A stretch of 64,000 nucleotides of DNA from Corynebacterium sp. CNJ-954. GTDB taxonomy: Bacteria > Actinomycetota > Actinomycetes > Mycobacteriales > Mycobacteriaceae. Position 1 is the stretch's first letter; every line of letters starts with the position of its first letter. Made by a program: the position numbers and the translations under genes. The notes beneath the pieces are model-generated. The model searched no databases. It was not told the DNA's origin and worked only from the letters and a program-made list of their open reading frames with translations. The stretch is from contig NZ_MKKI01000001.1 of NCBI RefSeq assembly GCF_001942345.1, forward strand, positions 1 to 64,000, written 5' to 3'. Positions 1-8,761 of this stretch are shown piece by piece.

Positions 1-72
1 AACCCTGAACGACACATCCTCGACGGCCTGAAACCGCCCGTACCTCTTCGACAAACTCTCAACTGTGATCAT
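1..72 (-). CDS. ABC transporter ATP-binding protein, N-terminal fragment cut by window edge
   Basis: Reading leftward from an ATG at 72 gives 24 codons with no stop. They match the start of an ABC-2-type ATPase: an MITVESLSKRYG opening, an aromatic residue two positions on (GRF, the A-loop region), then AVEDVSFRV, the strand before Walker A. A purine-rich GGGAGAAG lies about 10 nt upstream. Walker A and everything after it lie outside the window. The gene follows the two-component pair in the same direction after about 100 nt, the usual layout where a LiaR/DesR-type regulator controls a neighbouring exporter. The family is well supported; the substrate is unknown. Confidence 0.7.
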   Translation of the reverse strand, partial: MITVESLSKRYGRFQAVEDVSFRV

Positions 73-176
73 GACTACCAGTCTTCTCCCCCACCACCAC
101 CGCACACATCGACCCACAGACTGATCTACCAGCGACTTTCGGGGAAGTGGATGTCATACCGCAGTATGACCGTCAG

Positions 177-992
177 TCACTCCTCCAGAACCCGCACGGG
201 GTCAACGAGTCCGTTGCTGAACGCGAAAAGCACCGCGTGGACCCGGTCGCGTGAGTCTGTCTTCGCCAGGATCCTCCCGACGTGCGTTTTCACCGTCGGC
301 AGGGAGACGAACAGGCGCCGGGCGATCTCCGGGTTGGAGTACCCCCGTGCGACCAGGACGAGGATCTCCAGCTCGCGCGGAGTCAACGGGTCAGGCAGGT
401 CCAGTGCCGCAGCCGCCGCAGCGGTGTCGGCGCCGGGCCCGGAACCAGCCTCGGGATCGGACTCAGCGTCGGCCCCGGTACCCGAGACGACCTGCGACGT
501 CGCTGCGGCAACCGGCTCCCCCGCCCCCGCTCCTCCCCGGACCTGCCGCAGCAGGCGCGCGGTCGCCTTCGGGGAGATCACCGCCTCCGCCTCGCCGACC
601 GTTCGGACAGCGTCGATGAGTTCCTCCGGATCGGCGTCCTTCAACAGGAAACCGCTGGCACCGGCGGTGATCGACCCCATCACGTACTCGTCGTTGTCGA
701 ACGTGGTCAGCACGACCACTCTGGTGGGATCCCCCGACGGACCGGTGACACCGGCGTCGACGATCTTCCTGGTGGCGGCGATACCGTCGAGCTCCGGCAT
801 CTGGACGTCCATGAGGATCATGTCGACCGGGTGCGACATGGCCGAAGTGACCGCCTCCGCACCGTCGACGGCCTGCCAGACCACGGTGATGTCCGGCTGA
901 GAATCCAGCACCATGCCGAACCCGGCGCGTACCAGCTGCTGGTCGTCAGCCAGCCCGACCGTGATGGTGGATGTTGACCTTGTCTCGTCCAT
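177..992 (-). CDS. NarL/LuxR-family response regulator
   Basis: DNA-binding response regulator of 271 residues. The receiver domain begins at about residue 10 with the acidic pair DD and carries the phospho-acceptor Asp in ILMDVQMPELDG. The C-terminus is a LuxR-type helix-turn-helix (LTPRELEIL, then GYSNPEIARRLFVS and TVKTHV). Start chosen at 992, where AGGGAG precedes the ATG; an upstream in-frame extension to 1097 would enter the kinase gene. Family members are usually about 210-220 residues. The excess is an Ala/Gly/Asp/Pro-rich linker of roughly 60 residues between the domains. It lies 44 nt downstream of the kinase gene, its probable partner. Confidence 0.92.
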   Translation of the reverse strand: MDETRSTSTITVGLADDQQLVRAGFGMVLDSQPDITVVWQAVDGAEAVTSAMSHPVDMILMDVQMPELDGIAATRKIVDAGVTGPSGDPTRVVVLTTFDNDEYVMGSITAGASGFLLKDADPEELIDAVRTVGEAEAVISPKATARLLRQVRGGAGAGEPVAAATSQVVSGTGADAESDPEAGSGPGADTAAAAAALDLPDPLTPRELEILVLVARGYSNPEIARRLFVSLPTVKTHVGRILAKTDSRDRVHAVLFAFSNGLVDPVRVLEE

Positions 993-1036
993 GATCTCCC
1001 TGTCCTCGGTGTGTGCGGGCGTGTACCGGTGCCCTG

Positions 1037-2317
1037 TCAGATACTGAGCACGACGTCGACACGCCAGCCGCCGACGTACATCTCCGACGCACCCCATTCT
1101 GCCGTGCCACCGTGGATCCGGGCACGCTCCCGCAGCCCGACCAACCCCTGCCCCCGTCCATCGTCCGAGTCATCCGAGTCGATGAAGCCGTTACCGGGTG
1201 CGTTGTCCACCGTGACGCGGAGCTTACCGGGCACGTTCCAGTCCAGGACCACCCGGGCGCGGGTGGGGCCGGCATGTTTCAGGACGTTGGTCAGGCACTC
1301 CTGGACAGTCCGGTACACCGTCAGACCGACAGCGACGTCGACCGGGCCCTCGGTGCCGAGCACCTCGTAGTCGACGGACAGGCCGGACCGCCGGGCATCT
1401 TCGACCAGTCCCGCCACCCCGGACACACCGGGCGGCGCGCTGGTGTCCCGGGTCGCGTCGGAGGTTCCACCGCCGTTGCGGTCGCTGCGCAGCACACTGA
1501 GCAGCTGCCGCATCTGCGCCAGCGCGTCCCGTCCGGTGCTGCTGATCGTGTCAAGCGCCTCGATGGCTTTCGAGGGGTCCTGCCGCCCGGCATAGCGACC
1601 ACCGTCGGCCTGTGCGATCACCGCGGTCAGTGAGTGGGCGACGATGTCGTGCATCTCCCGGGCGATCCGGGTCCGCTCGGCCACAGCGGCGAGCTCCACC
1701 CGCGCGGCGAGGGACTCCATCCGTTCGTACTGCCGACGTGTCGTCATTCCCAGCTGCCAGAACAGTCCGATCGAGATCACGGCGAGCAGTCCCAGGACCG
1801 CACCCATGGTGATGACCTGGAGCAGCGGTGGGCTGTACGGGTCCACTGTCGGATCAATGTCCGCCGTGGACGCACCCCACGCCCGACCAGACCCTGACAC
1901 GATGCTGACGACCACCACGGCGGCGACCGACCCCCCGGTCAGCAGTGCCAGCCACAGACCCCTGCGCCGCCGGACGTACGCGGAGATGAACCATGCTTCG
2001 TAACACACCACGAGATAGGCCAGGACGTAGATGCCCGCGAGGCTGCCCGCTGCCGTCACCAGTCCCACGGCGACGAAGGTCAGCCCGGTCTCCGCGCGCC
2101 AGCGTTGGATCAACAGGCCGGCGAAGACCAGGGTGTAGCCACCGACGAGAACCCAGGAGGGGATGACCGGCCCGAAGGAGAAGGCGTTACCCGCGTCCAT
2201 GGCACCGAACAGGAAGAACACGGCGGACTGGATGACCAGCTGCAGCCAGAACCCCCGGTCGCGCCAGAAGGGCCCCGACTGCGCCTGTGGCGCGCCCGAT
2301 AATGCTGGTTGTTCCAT
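1037..2317 (-). CDS. sensor histidine kinase, HisKA_3 type
   Basis: Membrane sensor kinase of about 426 residues with five to six hydrophobic segments in the first 200 residues. The dimerisation/phospho-acceptor helix reads RIAREMHDIVAHSL, with the His of the HisKA_3 H-box. The HATPase domain has the N-box (ECLTNVLKHA), a degenerate DNAPG G1 motif and a GLVGLRERA G2 motif. No large extracellular sensor domain is visible, so this resembles intramembrane-sensing LiaS/DesK-type kinases. The start is uncertain: ATG at 2317 is used, but GTG codons at 2320 and 2326 sit closer to an AGGA sequence. It is upstream of its regulator in a probable operon. Confidence 0.9.
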   Translation of the reverse strand: MEQPALSGAPQAQSGPFWRDRGFWLQLVIQSAVFFLFGAMDAGNAFSFGPVIPSWVLVGGYTLVFAGLLIQRWRAETGLTFVAVGLVTAAGSLAGIYVLAYLVVCYEAWFISAYVRRRRGLWLALLTGGSVAAVVVVSIVSGSGRAWGASTADIDPTVDPYSPPLLQVITMGAVLGLLAVISIGLFWQLGMTTRRQYERMESLAARVELAAVAERTRIAREMHDIVAHSLTAVIAQADGGRYAGRQDPSKAIEALDTISSTGRDALAQMRQLLSVLRSDRNGGGTSDATRDTSAPPGVSGVAGLVEDARRSGLSVDYEVLGTEGPVDVAVGLTVYRTVQECLTNVLKHAGPTRARVVLDWNVPGKLRVTVDNAPGNGFIDSDDSDDGRGQGLVGLRERARIHGGTAEWGASEMYVGGWRVDVVLSI

Positions 2318-2382
2318 CACAGCCACAGATCCTACGGCAGTCGCCACCTGCGACGGATCGACCTGCGGTATGATTCCCCACC

Positions 2383-3438
2383 ATGGCAGACGTCGAATTC
2401 TCGCATGTGGACATCCGGTACCCGGGTGCGGACTCCCCCACGGTCCCCGACCTCAACCTCAGTATCGGCGACGGCGAGTTCCTCGTCCTCGTCGGACCGT
2501 CCGGATGCGGTAAGTCGACCATCCTACGGTCCCTGGCAGGCCTGGAGCCCACGAGTGCCGGTGCGGTCACCATCGGGGGACGCGACGTCACCGGTGTCGA
2601 ACCCGGCGACCGGGACATCGCCATGGTGTTCCAGGACTACGCCCTGTATCCCCACATGTCGGTCCGGGAGAACATGGGCTTCGCCCTGTCGATCGCCAAA
2701 CGTCCGAAGGCGGAGATTGCCGAGCGTGTCCAGCGCGCCGCCGACCTGCTCGACCTGGGCGACTACCTCGACAGGAAGCCCAAGGACCTCTCCGGCGGTC
2801 AGCGGCAGCGGGTGGCGATGGGACGTGCGATCGTCCGCGAGCCGCAGGTGTTCCTCATGGACGAGCCTCTGTCGAACCTCGATGCCAAATTGCGGGTGCA
2901 GACCCGCGCCCAGATCGTGAAGCTGCAGCACGATTTGAGGGTGACCACGGTGTACGTCACCCACGACCAGGTCGAGGCGATGACGATGGGCGACCGGGTC
3001 GCCGTCCTGCGGGACGGTCGGCTCCAGCAGGTCGACACCCCACAGAAGCTCTACAACGAGCCGGTCAATGCCTTTGTCGCCGGATTCATCGGATCACCGG
3101 CGATGAATCTGCTCGACCTGCCCGCCGGTGCCGACGTCCTGGAGGGGCTGGGGGTCCGTCGTCCGGAGGGTGTGGACGGTGCCCTGCTGGTGGGGGTGCG
3201 TCCTGAACATCTCGTGGTCGACGACACCGGCACCGGCCTCCGTGGCACCGTCTCGCTGGTCGAGGAGCTCGGGGCCGACTCGAACGTCTACGCCGAGACC
3301 GAGGCAGGCCAGGTCACCGCGAAAACTCAGGCAGTGGGCCAGGACCTCCCGCCCATCGGGGGGAACGTCTCCGTCACCCTCACCGCCCAGGCCCGGGTCC
3401 ACTTCTTCGATGCGGTGTCCGGTCAACGGGTGAACTGA
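2383..3438 (+). CDS. tusK: trehalose/maltose-type ABC importer ATPase (TusK/SugC-like)
   Basis: ATPase of 351 residues in the MalK/UgpC/MsmK group. It has Walker A GPSGCGKST at about residues 38-46, a Q-loop, the signature LSGGQRQRV at about 136, Walker B FLMDEP followed by a D-loop SNLDAKLR, and a switch His in VTHDQ. The last ~110 residues form the TOBE-type regulatory region (GVRPEH). A TATGAT hexamer lies 8 nt before the ATG with no ribosome-binding site, suggesting a leaderless mRNA. Its place before binding protein, two permeases and a small membrane protein matches the tus locus of C. glutamicum and lpqY-sugABC of mycobacteria. Substrate assignment is by gene order. Confidence 0.88.
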   Translation: MADVEFSHVDIRYPGADSPTVPDLNLSIGDGEFLVLVGPSGCGKSTILRSLAGLEPTSAGAVTIGGRDVTGVEPGDRDIAMVFQDYALYPHMSVRENMGFALSIAKRPKAEIAERVQRAADLLDLGDYLDRKPKDLSGGQRQRVAMGRAIVREPQVFLMDEPLSNLDAKLRVQTRAQIVKLQHDLRVTTVYVTHDQVEAMTMGDRVAVLRDGRLQQVDTPQKLYNEPVNAFVAGFIGSPAMNLLDLPAGADVLEGLGVRRPEGVDGALLVGVRPEHLVVDDTGTGLRGTVSLVEELGADSNVYAETEAGQVTAKTQAVGQDLPPIGGNVSVTLTAQARVHFFDAVSGQRVN

Positions 3439-3608
3439 CACCCCCGATCTCCCCCGGATCGTCGACGCAGATACTACACTCAACCGAAGAACCCGCCGGG
3501 CGGCGACAACCGGTCCGCCATGGTGTGGTGACGTTTCATTGTTGAGTTCCGTCGGCAGCGTTCCTTAGCCTTCCTGCGGAGCCGTACCTACGCAGAAAGG
3601 TTCGGGCC

Positions 3609-4874
3609 ATGGCCAACCTCTCAAAGAAGATCCTGGCCGGTGTCTCGGCCGTCGGACTCAGTGCAGCACTGGTGTCCTGTTCCTCCGACGACAGCGGCGA
3701 CGGGGACAACGGGGGCGGCGGCACCGACGGCCGTGGACCCATCACCTTCGCCATGGGCAAGAACGACACCGACAAGCTCCGCCCGATCATCGACAAGTGG
3801 AACGAGGACAATCCGGACGAGGAGGTCACGCTCCAGGAACTCGCCGGAGAGGCGGACGCCCAGCGCGACACACTCGTCCAGTCCCTCCAGGCGGGGTCCT
3901 CCGACATCGACGTCATGGCACTTGACGTGGTCTGGACCGCGCAGTTCGCCGCTCAGGGCTGGCTCGCGCCGCTGCAGGACGATCTCGAGGTCAGCACCGA
4001 CGGCCTGTTGGACGCCACTGTGGAATCCGCGACCTACAACGACACCCTCTACGCTCTGCCGCAGAACACCAACGGACAGCTGCTGTACCGCAACACCGAC
4101 ATGGTGCCGGAAGCGCCAGAGAAGTGGGAGGACGTCATCGACTCCTGCGAGGATGTCACCGCGGACAACAATGACTGTCTGATCACCCAGCTCAAGCAGT
4201 ACGAGGGTCTGACGGTCTCCACCGCCGGCTTCATGAGCGGCTGGGGTGGCGGCATCCTCGACGACAACGGTGAGGTCACCGTGACCTCGGACGAGTCCCG
4301 CGAGGGTCTGCAGGCGCTGGTCGACGCCTACGAGGACGGCACCATCTCCCGTTCCTCCACGGGTGCGACCGAGGAGGAGACGAACCTCAGCTTCACCCAG
4401 GGACAGAACGCCATGGCGATCAACTGGCCGTACATGTACGGCGAGGCCGAGGCCGAGGGCTCCGCAGTGGCGGGCAAGGTCGAGGTGCAGCCGCTCGTCG
4501 GCAAGGACGGAGTCGGAGTCTCCACTCTCGGCGGCTACAACAACGGCATCAACGTCAACTCCGAGAACAAGGCCACCGCCCTGGACTTCATGCAGTTCAT
4601 CGTCAGTGAGGAGAACCAGCGGTCCTTCGCCGAGGAGTCCTTCCCGCCGGTGCTGTCGTCCATCTACGACGATGAGTCCCTGATCGATGAGTTCCCCTAC
4701 CTCCCCGCCCTGAAGGAGTCCCTGGAGAACGCTAAACCACGTCCGGTGTCCCCGTCGTACGACTCCCTCTCGAAGGCCGTCCAGGACAACGCGTACGCCG
4801 CCATCACCGGTGGCAAGAGTGTCGACGACGCCACCAAGGACATGGAGTCCGCCATCGCGAATGTGACCAGCTAG
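3609..4874 (+). CDS. tusE: sugar ABC transporter substrate-binding lipoprotein (TusE/LpqY-like)
   Basis: Extracellular solute-binding protein of family 1, 421 residues. It starts with KK, a hydrophobic stretch and a lipobox ALVSC whose Cys24 would be lipidated, followed by an Asp/Gly/Ser-rich linker (DDSGDGDNGGGG). The mature part has family 1 features such as ITFAMGKND near its start and AINWPYMYG in the middle. AGAAAGG stands 7 nt before the ATG. The preceding 170 nt probably hold the promoter; a TACACT hexamer lies at 3475-3480. It is the receptor that delivers sugar to the two permeases downstream. Trehalose is the likely ligand by gene order; maltose or another alpha-glucoside is possible. 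Confidence 0.88.
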   Translation: MANLSKKILAGVSAVGLSAALVSCSSDDSGDGDNGGGGTDGRGPITFAMGKNDTDKLRPIIDKWNEDNPDEEVTLQELAGEADAQRDTLVQSLQAGSSDIDVMALDVVWTAQFAAQGWLAPLQDDLEVSTDGLLDATVESATYNDTLYALPQNTNGQLLYRNTDMVPEAPEKWEDVIDSCEDVTADNNDCLITQLKQYEGLTVSTAGFMSGWGGGILDDNGEVTVTSDESREGLQALVDAYEDGTISRSSTGATEEETNLSFTQGQNAMAINWPYMYGEAEAEGSAVAGKVEVQPLVGKDGVGVSTLGGYNNGINVNSENKATALDFMQFIVSEENQRSFAEESFPPVLSSIYDDESLIDEFPYLPALKESLENAKPRPVSPSYDSLSKAVQDNAYAAITGGKSVDDATKDMESAIANVTS

Positions 4875-4960
4875 GCCCAGATCCACCGACAGTCACGCCC
4901 GGCTGCCGTCGCCCGTCGACGGTATACCGGGCGTCCTGTGTTACCGATAAGGTTCACTCT

Positions 4961-6040
4961 GTGACTTCCGCTACCCCCCAGAAGAAGCGTGATCTGCGTG
5001 CCCTGTGGTTCGTCGGCCCCAGCCTGGCCCTGCTGGCCGTCGTCATCGGTTACCCGATCCTGCGCGCCATCTACCTCTCCTTCCAGGCCGACCGCCACCT
5101 TGACCCGGACACCGGCATGTTCGTCGACGGCGGGTTCGCCGGCCTCGACCACTACCTGTACTGGCTGACACAGCGCTGCCTGTCCCCCACCGGCGAGGCG
5201 ACGACCTGTGCGCCGGGCAACCTGGCCACGGACTTCTGGCCTGCACTGTGGATCACCCTGTTCTTCGTGGTCGTCACCGTCGCCCTGGAGACCGTCCTCG
5301 GTCTGTGGATGGCGGTCACCATGTCGAAGACCTTCTGGGGTCGCAGTCTGCTGCGCGCCGCCGTCCTCATCCCCTGGGCCATCCCCACCGCCGTGACCGC
5401 GAAGCTGTGGCAGTTCATCTTCGCCCCGGACGGGATCATCAACTCCCTGTTCGGTCTCGACATCGCCTGGACGACCGACCCCTGGGCGGCACGTTTCGCC
5501 GTGATCATCGCCGACGTGTGGAAGACCGCACCGTTCATGGCGCTGCTGATCCTCGCCGGACTGCAGATGGTCCCCGGGGGCGTCTACGAGGCGGCACGGG
5601 TGGACGGTGCGTCCCGGTGGCAGCAGTTCACACGGATCACGCTGCCGTTGATCAAACCCGCCCTCATGGTCGCCGTGCTGTTCCGGACCCTTGACGCACT
5701 ACGGATGTACGATCTCCCGGTCATCATGATCAGCGAGTCGACGAACTCCCCGACGGCGGTGATCAGCCAGCTGGTGATCACTGACACGAAGTCCGGCAAC
5801 TTCAACTCCGCGTCCGCCGTGTCGACCCTGATCTTCCTGCTGATATTCGGCGTCGCCTTCGTGATGGTGAAGTTCCTCGGCGCCGATGTCGCCGGCACAC
5901 AGAACATGCCACGGTCGACGCGGACCCGAAGATTCCTGAGACGTCGGGCCCCTTCCGATCCCCCCGGCACCGGTTCTGACCGGACTGCCGGCCAGCCCAC
6001 TGCCCGGACCCCAGAAGAGACACCGGAGGCCACCCGATGA
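4961..6040 (+). CDS. tusF: sugar ABC transporter permease (TusF/SugA-like)
   Basis: MalF/UgpA-type inner-membrane permease of 359 residues starting with GTG. Six transmembrane segments are apparent. The EAA loop contacting the ATPase is visible as EAARVDGASRWQQFTRITLPLIKP, the binding-protein-dependent transport signature. A hydrophilic tail of about 60 residues (Arg/Thr/Pro-rich) follows the last membrane segment. The stop overlaps the start of the next permease by 4 nt (ATGA), indicating translational coupling. It is paired with TusG to form the channel. Confidence 0.9.
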   Translation: MTSATPQKKRDLRALWFVGPSLALLAVVIGYPILRAIYLSFQADRHLDPDTGMFVDGGFAGLDHYLYWLTQRCLSPTGEATTCAPGNLATDFWPALWITLFFVVVTVALETVLGLWMAVTMSKTFWGRSLLRAAVLIPWAIPTAVTAKLWQFIFAPDGIINSLFGLDIAWTTDPWAARFAVIIADVWKTAPFMALLILAGLQMVPGGVYEAARVDGASRWQQFTRITLPLIKPALMVAVLFRTLDALRMYDLPVIMISESTNSPTAVISQLVITDTKSGNFNSASAVSTLIFLLIFGVAFVMVKFLGADVAGTQNMPRSTRTRRFLRRRAPSDPPGTGSDRTAGQPTARTPEETPEATR

Positions 6041-6858
6041 TGAAGGTCGTCCGCAACTACCTGCCCGTGATCTTCATCCTGATCTGGGCGCTCGCACCGT
6101 TCTACTGGATGGTGGTCACCGCCTTCCGCGACAAGGCCCACACCTTCTCCACAAATCCGCTCCCCAGCCATCTCACCCTCGACAACTTCAAGGATGCACT
6201 GGCCACCGACGCCGGAAACAACTTCCTGCGAGCCATCGGCAACAGCCTGATCATCGGTGTGGCGACGACAGCGATCGCCCTGGTCGTCGGGGTATTCACC
6301 GCCTACGCCCTGGCACGCGTCGACTTCCGCGGGAAGGGGTTCGTCACGGGCATCATCCTCGCGGCCTCGATGTTCCCCGGGATCGCCCTGGTGACGCCGC
6401 TGTTCCAGCTGTTCAGCAACATCGGGTGGATCGGTACCTACCAGGCACTGATCATCCCGAACATCTCCTTCGTCCTGCCGTTGACGGTGTACACGCTGAC
6501 GTCCTTCTTCCGCGAGCTGCCCTGGAAGCTTGAGGAGGCTGCCCGCGTGGACGGCGCCTCGCGTGGCCTGGCGTTCCGGAAGGTCATCCTGCCGTTGGCC
6601 GCGCCGGCCCTCTTCACCACGGCGATCCTCGCGTTCATCGCCACGTGGAACGAGTTCATGCTCGCCAAGCAGCTCTCCACCACCTCCACCGAGCCCGTCA
6701 CCGTGGCCATCGCCCGGTTCACCGGCGCCAGCGCCTTCCAGTTCCCGTACGCGGCGACGATGGCGGCCGGTGCGCTGGTCACCGTCCCGCTGGTGATCAT
6801 GGTGCTCGTGTTCCAGCGGCGCATCGTCTCCGGCCTGACCGCCGGTGGCGTGAAGTGA
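6037..6858 (+). CDS. tusG: sugar ABC transporter permease (TusG/SugB-like)
   Basis: MalG/UgpE-type permease of 273 residues with about six membrane segments. The first one follows the start directly (NYLPVIFILIWALAPFYW). The EAA loop is EEAARVDGASRGLAFRKVILPLAAP. It is translationally coupled at both ends: it overlaps tusF by 4 nt, and its own stop (GTGAAGTGA) contains the GTG of the next small gene. Length and topology are normal for the family. Confidence 0.9.
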   Translation: MMKVVRNYLPVIFILIWALAPFYWMVVTAFRDKAHTFSTNPLPSHLTLDNFKDALATDAGNNFLRAIGNSLIIGVATTAIALVVGVFTAYALARVDFRGKGFVTGIILAASMFPGIALVTPLFQLFSNIGWIGTYQALIIPNISFVLPLTVYTLTSFFRELPWKLEEAARVDGASRGLAFRKVILPLAAPALFTTAILAFIATWNEFMLAKQLSTTSTEPVTVAIARFTGASAFQFPYAATMAAGALVTVPLVIMVLVFQRRIVSGLTAGGVK

Positions 6859-7088
6859 CCAGGCAGACCCCCAATCGCCGCGACAACCCGGACCATTCCG
6901 AGTACCGACGTCGGCGGACCGTCCTGGAGGCGGTCCTGGGGTTCCTGTCGTTCTTCACCGTGCTGGCGCTCGTGCAGGCCGTCTGGAACGTGTTCCAGGA
7001 CGACCCCGCGGTGTGGCCCGCTCTGCTTCTGGCCGCACTCCTGGTCGCGACCTGGGCCGTGTGGCGGCAGTGGCGCCGCTACGACTGA
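6855..7088 (+). CDS. small two-TM membrane protein of the tus operon (MusI-like)
   Basis: A 77-residue protein starting at a GTG that overlaps the tusG stop (GTGAAGTGA). It has a basic, polar N-terminus of about 20 residues, then two hydrophobic segments (LEAVLGFLSFFTVLALVQAVW and the stretch containing ALLLAALLVATW) joined by a short acidic loop, and a WRQWRRYD tail. C. glutamicum encodes small membrane proteins at its mus and tus sugar transporters; MusI is reported to be needed for maltose uptake. Position, size and topology fit that role, but sequence similarity could not be tested. The main alternative is an unrelated small membrane protein. Confidence 0.72.
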   Translation: MTRQTPNRRDNPDHSEYRRRRTVLEAVLGFLSFFTVLALVQAVWNVFQDDPAVWPALLLAALLVATWAVWRQWRRYD

Positions 7089-7099
7089 ACCGATCCGGG

Positions 7100-8134
7100 T
7101 CAGGCCCGCCCCAGCACGCGGTGGATCATCAGGGCCACGTATTCACGCAGGTACGCCGCTGGCAGAGACGGTTTCGGGGTTGGCGCCCCCAGCACCACCG
7201 CATCGAAGGGACGGCCGTTGCCACCCCGTTCCTCCCGGAGCATCGCGACGATGCGCTCGGTACGCATCACGTGGAAATCCGAGGTGCACACCACGATGAA
7301 GGGGTCCTCGACGCCCTGTCCGGCAAGCAGGTCAAGACTGAAATGCAGGTTCTCCGTGGTGTCGGTGGCCTCGCGTTCCTCCAGGACCACGTCCCGCGGG
7401 AAGCCGCGTCCCGCGATGTAATGGTGCATCGCCTCCGCTTCGGTGCAGGGTTCGTCGTCCCCCCGCCCACCGGAGACGATGAGCGGCACGGTCCCCGACC
7501 GGTCCGCCCGCTCCAGGGTGCGCCAGGCGGCGGCGCCACGGTCGCAACGGCATGCGAGCAGGGCACTGACCTTGTCCGCGGCCAGTCCCGCCCCCAGGAC
7601 GACGACGGCGTCCGCCTCCTCCGGCGCAGGACGGTGGCGCCCCCGACGGACCTGCACCAGGAAGACGACCATCGTGCCCACCGCAACGAGCCACAGGACC
7701 ACGCCAAGAGCACCGAGGACCGTGAGGACGATGAGGGCGTCGTTCACCCCGGCACCCCAGCTCCGCCAGGCACTCCAGGCAGACAGGGCCAGTACGGCAC
7801 TGCCCAGACCCAGGGTCAGCATCATTGCCGCGGCGACGACGGTGCTCAGGTGGAACCAGCCACGTCCGTCGACACCGGGCAACGCGTCCCCCATCCACCG
7901 GGCGACGACCCAGCCGACACCGGCCACCACCAGCTGTGAGAACCCCCACGCGACCCACACCGGCAGCGGGAACCCACCCCCGTAGGCTGCGACGATGAGC
8001 CACGCCCACAGGAGTTCAGCGACCAGCAGCACCATCAGCCCGTTGCCGCGCCACCGCGAGCGTGACTTCACACTCCAGGCCGTCGCTGCGACGGCCACGG
8101 CCACGAGAAGCGTGACGAGCAGGATCCCCGACAT
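7100..8134 (-). CDS. YdcF/SanA-like (DUF218) membrane protein
   Basis: A 344-residue protein. The first ~180 residues contain five or six hydrophobic segments. The rest is a DUF218 domain: VVVLGAGLA at the start of the domain, an [10 protein letters not shown] loop with a TEAEAM helix, an [12 protein letters not shown] segment (the E-x-S/T-x-x-T-x-E-N motif of the family), and [14 protein letters not shown]. Family members act at the envelope (ElyC and SanA are examples), with poorly known chemistry. It lies downstream of purE in the same direction with a 21-nt gap, but a functional link to purine synthesis is not implied. It is convergent with the tus operon. Confidence 0.85.
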   Translation of the reverse strand: MSGILLVTLLVAVAVAATAWSVKSRSRWRGNGLMVLLVAELLWAWLIVAAYGGGFPLPVWVAWGFSQLVVAGVGWVVARWMGDALPGVDGRGWFHLSTVVAAAMMLTLGLGSAVLALSAWSAWRSWGAGVNDALIVLTVLGALGVVLWLVAVGTMVVFLVQVRRGRHRPAPEEADAVVVLGAGLAADKVSALLACRCDRGAAAWRTLERADRSGTVPLIVSGGRGDDEPCTEAEAMHHYIAGRGFPRDVVLEEREATDTTENLHFSLDLLAGQGVEDPFIVVCTSDFHVMRTERIVAMLREERGGNGRPFDAVVLGAPTPKPSLPAAYLREYVALMIHRVLGRA

Positions 8135-8155
8135 CCCCAGGTTCCTCCCCGGTCC

Positions 8156-8734
8156 CTACTCGCCCATCAACTGCTGCTTCAGACGGTGGTCCTTCTCCAG
8201 AACCTCGTCGCGCATGCGTTCCTGGTACGCCACCATGCCCTCGAGAAGCCGGGGATCAGCCACGCCGAGCATCCGGACGGCGAGCAGCCCGGCGTTCTTC
8301 GCGCCGTCGATGGAGACCGTCGCGGTGGGGACACCGGCCGGCATCTGCACGATCGACAGCAGCGAGTCCAACCCGTCCAGGTTCTTCAGCGCCCGGGGGA
8401 TGCCGATGACCGGCAGCGGGGTGGCTGCAGCGACCATACCCGGCAGATGGGCGGCACCCCCGGCACAGGCGATGATCACCTTGACCCCGGTGGTGTGCGC
8501 CGCACGGGCGTAGTCCAGCATCCGCTCGGGGGTGCGGTGCGCCGACACCACACCGATCTCCATGGGGACGCCGAACTCCGCCAGAACCTGCGCCGCAGGT
8601 TCCACGGTCGGCCAGTCGGAGTCCGACCCCATCACGATGCCGACCAGAGGCGCCCGCCCCTCCGTCGCGTCCTGTCCGGTGTCCTGCCCGGTGGTCTGCC
8701 CTGTGCTGTTCTCTGCGCTGCTCTCGGTAGTCAC
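8156..8734 (-). CDS. purE: N5-carboxyaminoimidazole ribonucleotide mutase
   Basis: Class I PurE of 192 residues. It interconverts N5-CAIR (made by PurK) and CAIR in de novo purine synthesis. The signature [12 protein letters not shown] starts near residue 28. The active-site His is in SAHRTPE, and the [11 protein letters not shown] segment is present. The first ~25 residues are a Ser/Thr/Gly/Gln-rich extension not needed for the fold. It follows purK with a 27-nt gap, the normal pairing. Confidence 0.95.
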   Translation of the reverse strand: MTTESSAENSTGQTTGQDTGQDATEGRAPLVGIVMGSDSDWPTVEPAAQVLAEFGVPMEIGVVSAHRTPERMLDYARAAHTTGVKVIIACAGGAAHLPGMVAAATPLPVIGIPRALKNLDGLDSLLSIVQMPAGVPTATVSIDGAKNAGLLAVRMLGVADPRLLEGMVAYQERMRDEVLEKDHRLKQQLMGE

Positions 8735-8761
8735 GCGGGCAACTCTACCCGCCCGGGAGGC

